Below the pieces are notes generated by a model. The model saw only the letters and a program-made list of their open reading frames with translations. It was not told the DNA's origin and searched no databases. The position numbers and the translations under genes are program-made. Shown piece after piece: positions 62,997 through 64,000 of a stretch of 64,000 nt of DNA. Source of the stretch: Lamellibrachia satsuma. Taxonomy: Eukaryota; Annelida; Polychaeta; Sabellida; Siboglinidae. The stretch is taken from NCBI GenBank assembly GCA_033239005.1, contig BSQZ01000015.1:4940001-5004000 (forward strand), read 5' to 3'. Positions within the stretch are counted from its first letter, which is position 1; each line of letters begins with the position of its first letter.

Positions 62997-64000
62997 GGTA
63001 ATCGTTTACTTAACTGGCCTAAATTATTAGGGCTTTATGCCGACGATTTTTCCAGAATTTTTTACCTGAATGCGTTCCTTGCACCATTCCGCATATGTTC
63101 CAGTAAAAAAGTTCATATATTCTTTAAAAATATTGTGTTTTAGGCCACTTTTAATCAGTTTGACACATCAAAACAGCGGAGCCAATTGCATGTTAAAGAT
63201 GGCGCGTGCGATTTGCGCATTAGTCACGCCTCGGTGCCATCAGAACCGCGAAGGCGATCTTTGTGCGTATCGAGCGCACACTTACGCATCGTAAAACATT
63301 AATTAAAAGAGAAAAAAGAGAAAGTAGGCTCAAACAATTTTAAAACGAAATAATTATAAAATAAAATATTCTCCACAGTTTTTACATTAAACGCAACATT
63401 TGTTATACAGTTAATTGTAAAGTAATTTTTCATAGTTTATTTAATTAAATATTTGATGTTGCAAATATTATTTTTTGGTGAAAGTTTTATGCTTGATATT
63501 GGATGCTATGCACATGCGCAACTACAATGGGGCATCTCATTGCATGTCATTGTTAATATAATAAAATGTAAAAGAATGCATGGGTTAAATTATCTGTTTT
63601 TTCATGAACAAGGACTTGTTTTTGTAATTAAAAATTATACTGTTTATATTGCATGTCATGCGCATGCGCAACTACAATGGGGCATCTCATTGCATTTCAT
63701 TGTTAATATAATAAAATTTTATTTCATTGAATTCATATTATCTGTCGTTTGGTGAACAAAGACTATTGTTTTTGTTATTAAAAATTATACTGTTTATATT
63801 GCATGTCATGTGCATATGCAACTTTAAAGGGACAACTCATTGCATGTCATTGTTAACATAACTAAATTGAAAAGAATGCATGGGTTAATTATCTGTCGTT
63901 TGGTGAACAAAGGTTATTGTTTTTGTAATAAAAAAATATACTGATGATATTGCATGTCATGCGCATGCGCAACTTTAAGGAGGGATTGACGGAGTACTTT
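62997..64000. mobile_element. Second foldback element, left part only
   Basis: It starts with the same 'ggtaatcgtttacttaactg' at the same spacer position ('gtaagaagacg' before it) as at 49550. It runs off the window within the 160-bp subterminal repeats. Only small indels separate the two copies. Confidence 0.9.

Overview
The window is animal nuclear DNA. It holds clustered replication-dependent histone genes without introns, each followed by the metazoan histone mRNA stem-loop. It also holds an intron-containing RPA2 gene, non-LTR retrotransposon and hAT-type debris, and many long micro- and minisatellites. The H2A and H2B tails look most like those of marine invertebrates, perhaps a spiralian; I cannot name a species. 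No bacterial, plasmid or viral genome is present, and I see no tRNA, rRNA or CRISPR array.

Layout. 1-7.8 kb is repeat-rich and has no intact gene. It holds a 388-bp AT run, retrotransposon C-terminus fragments and an orphan 39-codon start of histone H3 whose promoter has expanded into a 26-bp minisatellite. 7.8-34.2 kb is the minus-strand RPA2 locus. Exons 2-8 lie at 19.3-7.8 kb, and a second copy of exons 2-6 lies upstream at 31.5-25.2 kb. The copies are separated by a broken histone fragment (H2B lacking its first 6 codons and H2A cut after codon 46) and a TG run of about 597 dinucleotides. Every duplicated exon is a whole number of codons and every junction is phase 0. The locus could therefore be read as one RPA2 gene with an in-frame repeat of its OB-fold exons. 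Introns carry 30-bp and 31-bp minisatellites, hAT-like elements, and a LINE whose reverse-transcriptase frame contains an in-frame 33-bp minisatellite.

34.2-36.9 kb is a junction zone with an orphan copy of histone spacer, one possible exon of an unidentified gene, and a CCAAT/ATTGG-rich repeat. 36.9 kb to the end is the histone array. Gene order is H3(-) H4(-) H2B(-) H2A(+), with H2B and H2A sharing a divergent promoter. The first unit is 8.2 kb. The next is 13.4 kb because a 2,974-bp foldback element with long terminal inverted repeats sits between two direct copies of a 2.2-kb segment carrying H4. The same element starts again at 62,997, so the enlarged unit (two H4 genes per H3, H2B and H2A) is probably itself tandemly repeated. 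No linker histone H1 is seen.

Biologically, the histone genes supply all four core histones in S phase, and RPA2 is a subunit of the ssDNA-binding complex used in the same phase. Their adjacency here was made or reshaped by rearrangement, since breakpoints run through H2A, H2B, RPA2 intron 6 and the LINE. Shared regulation is possible but not shown.
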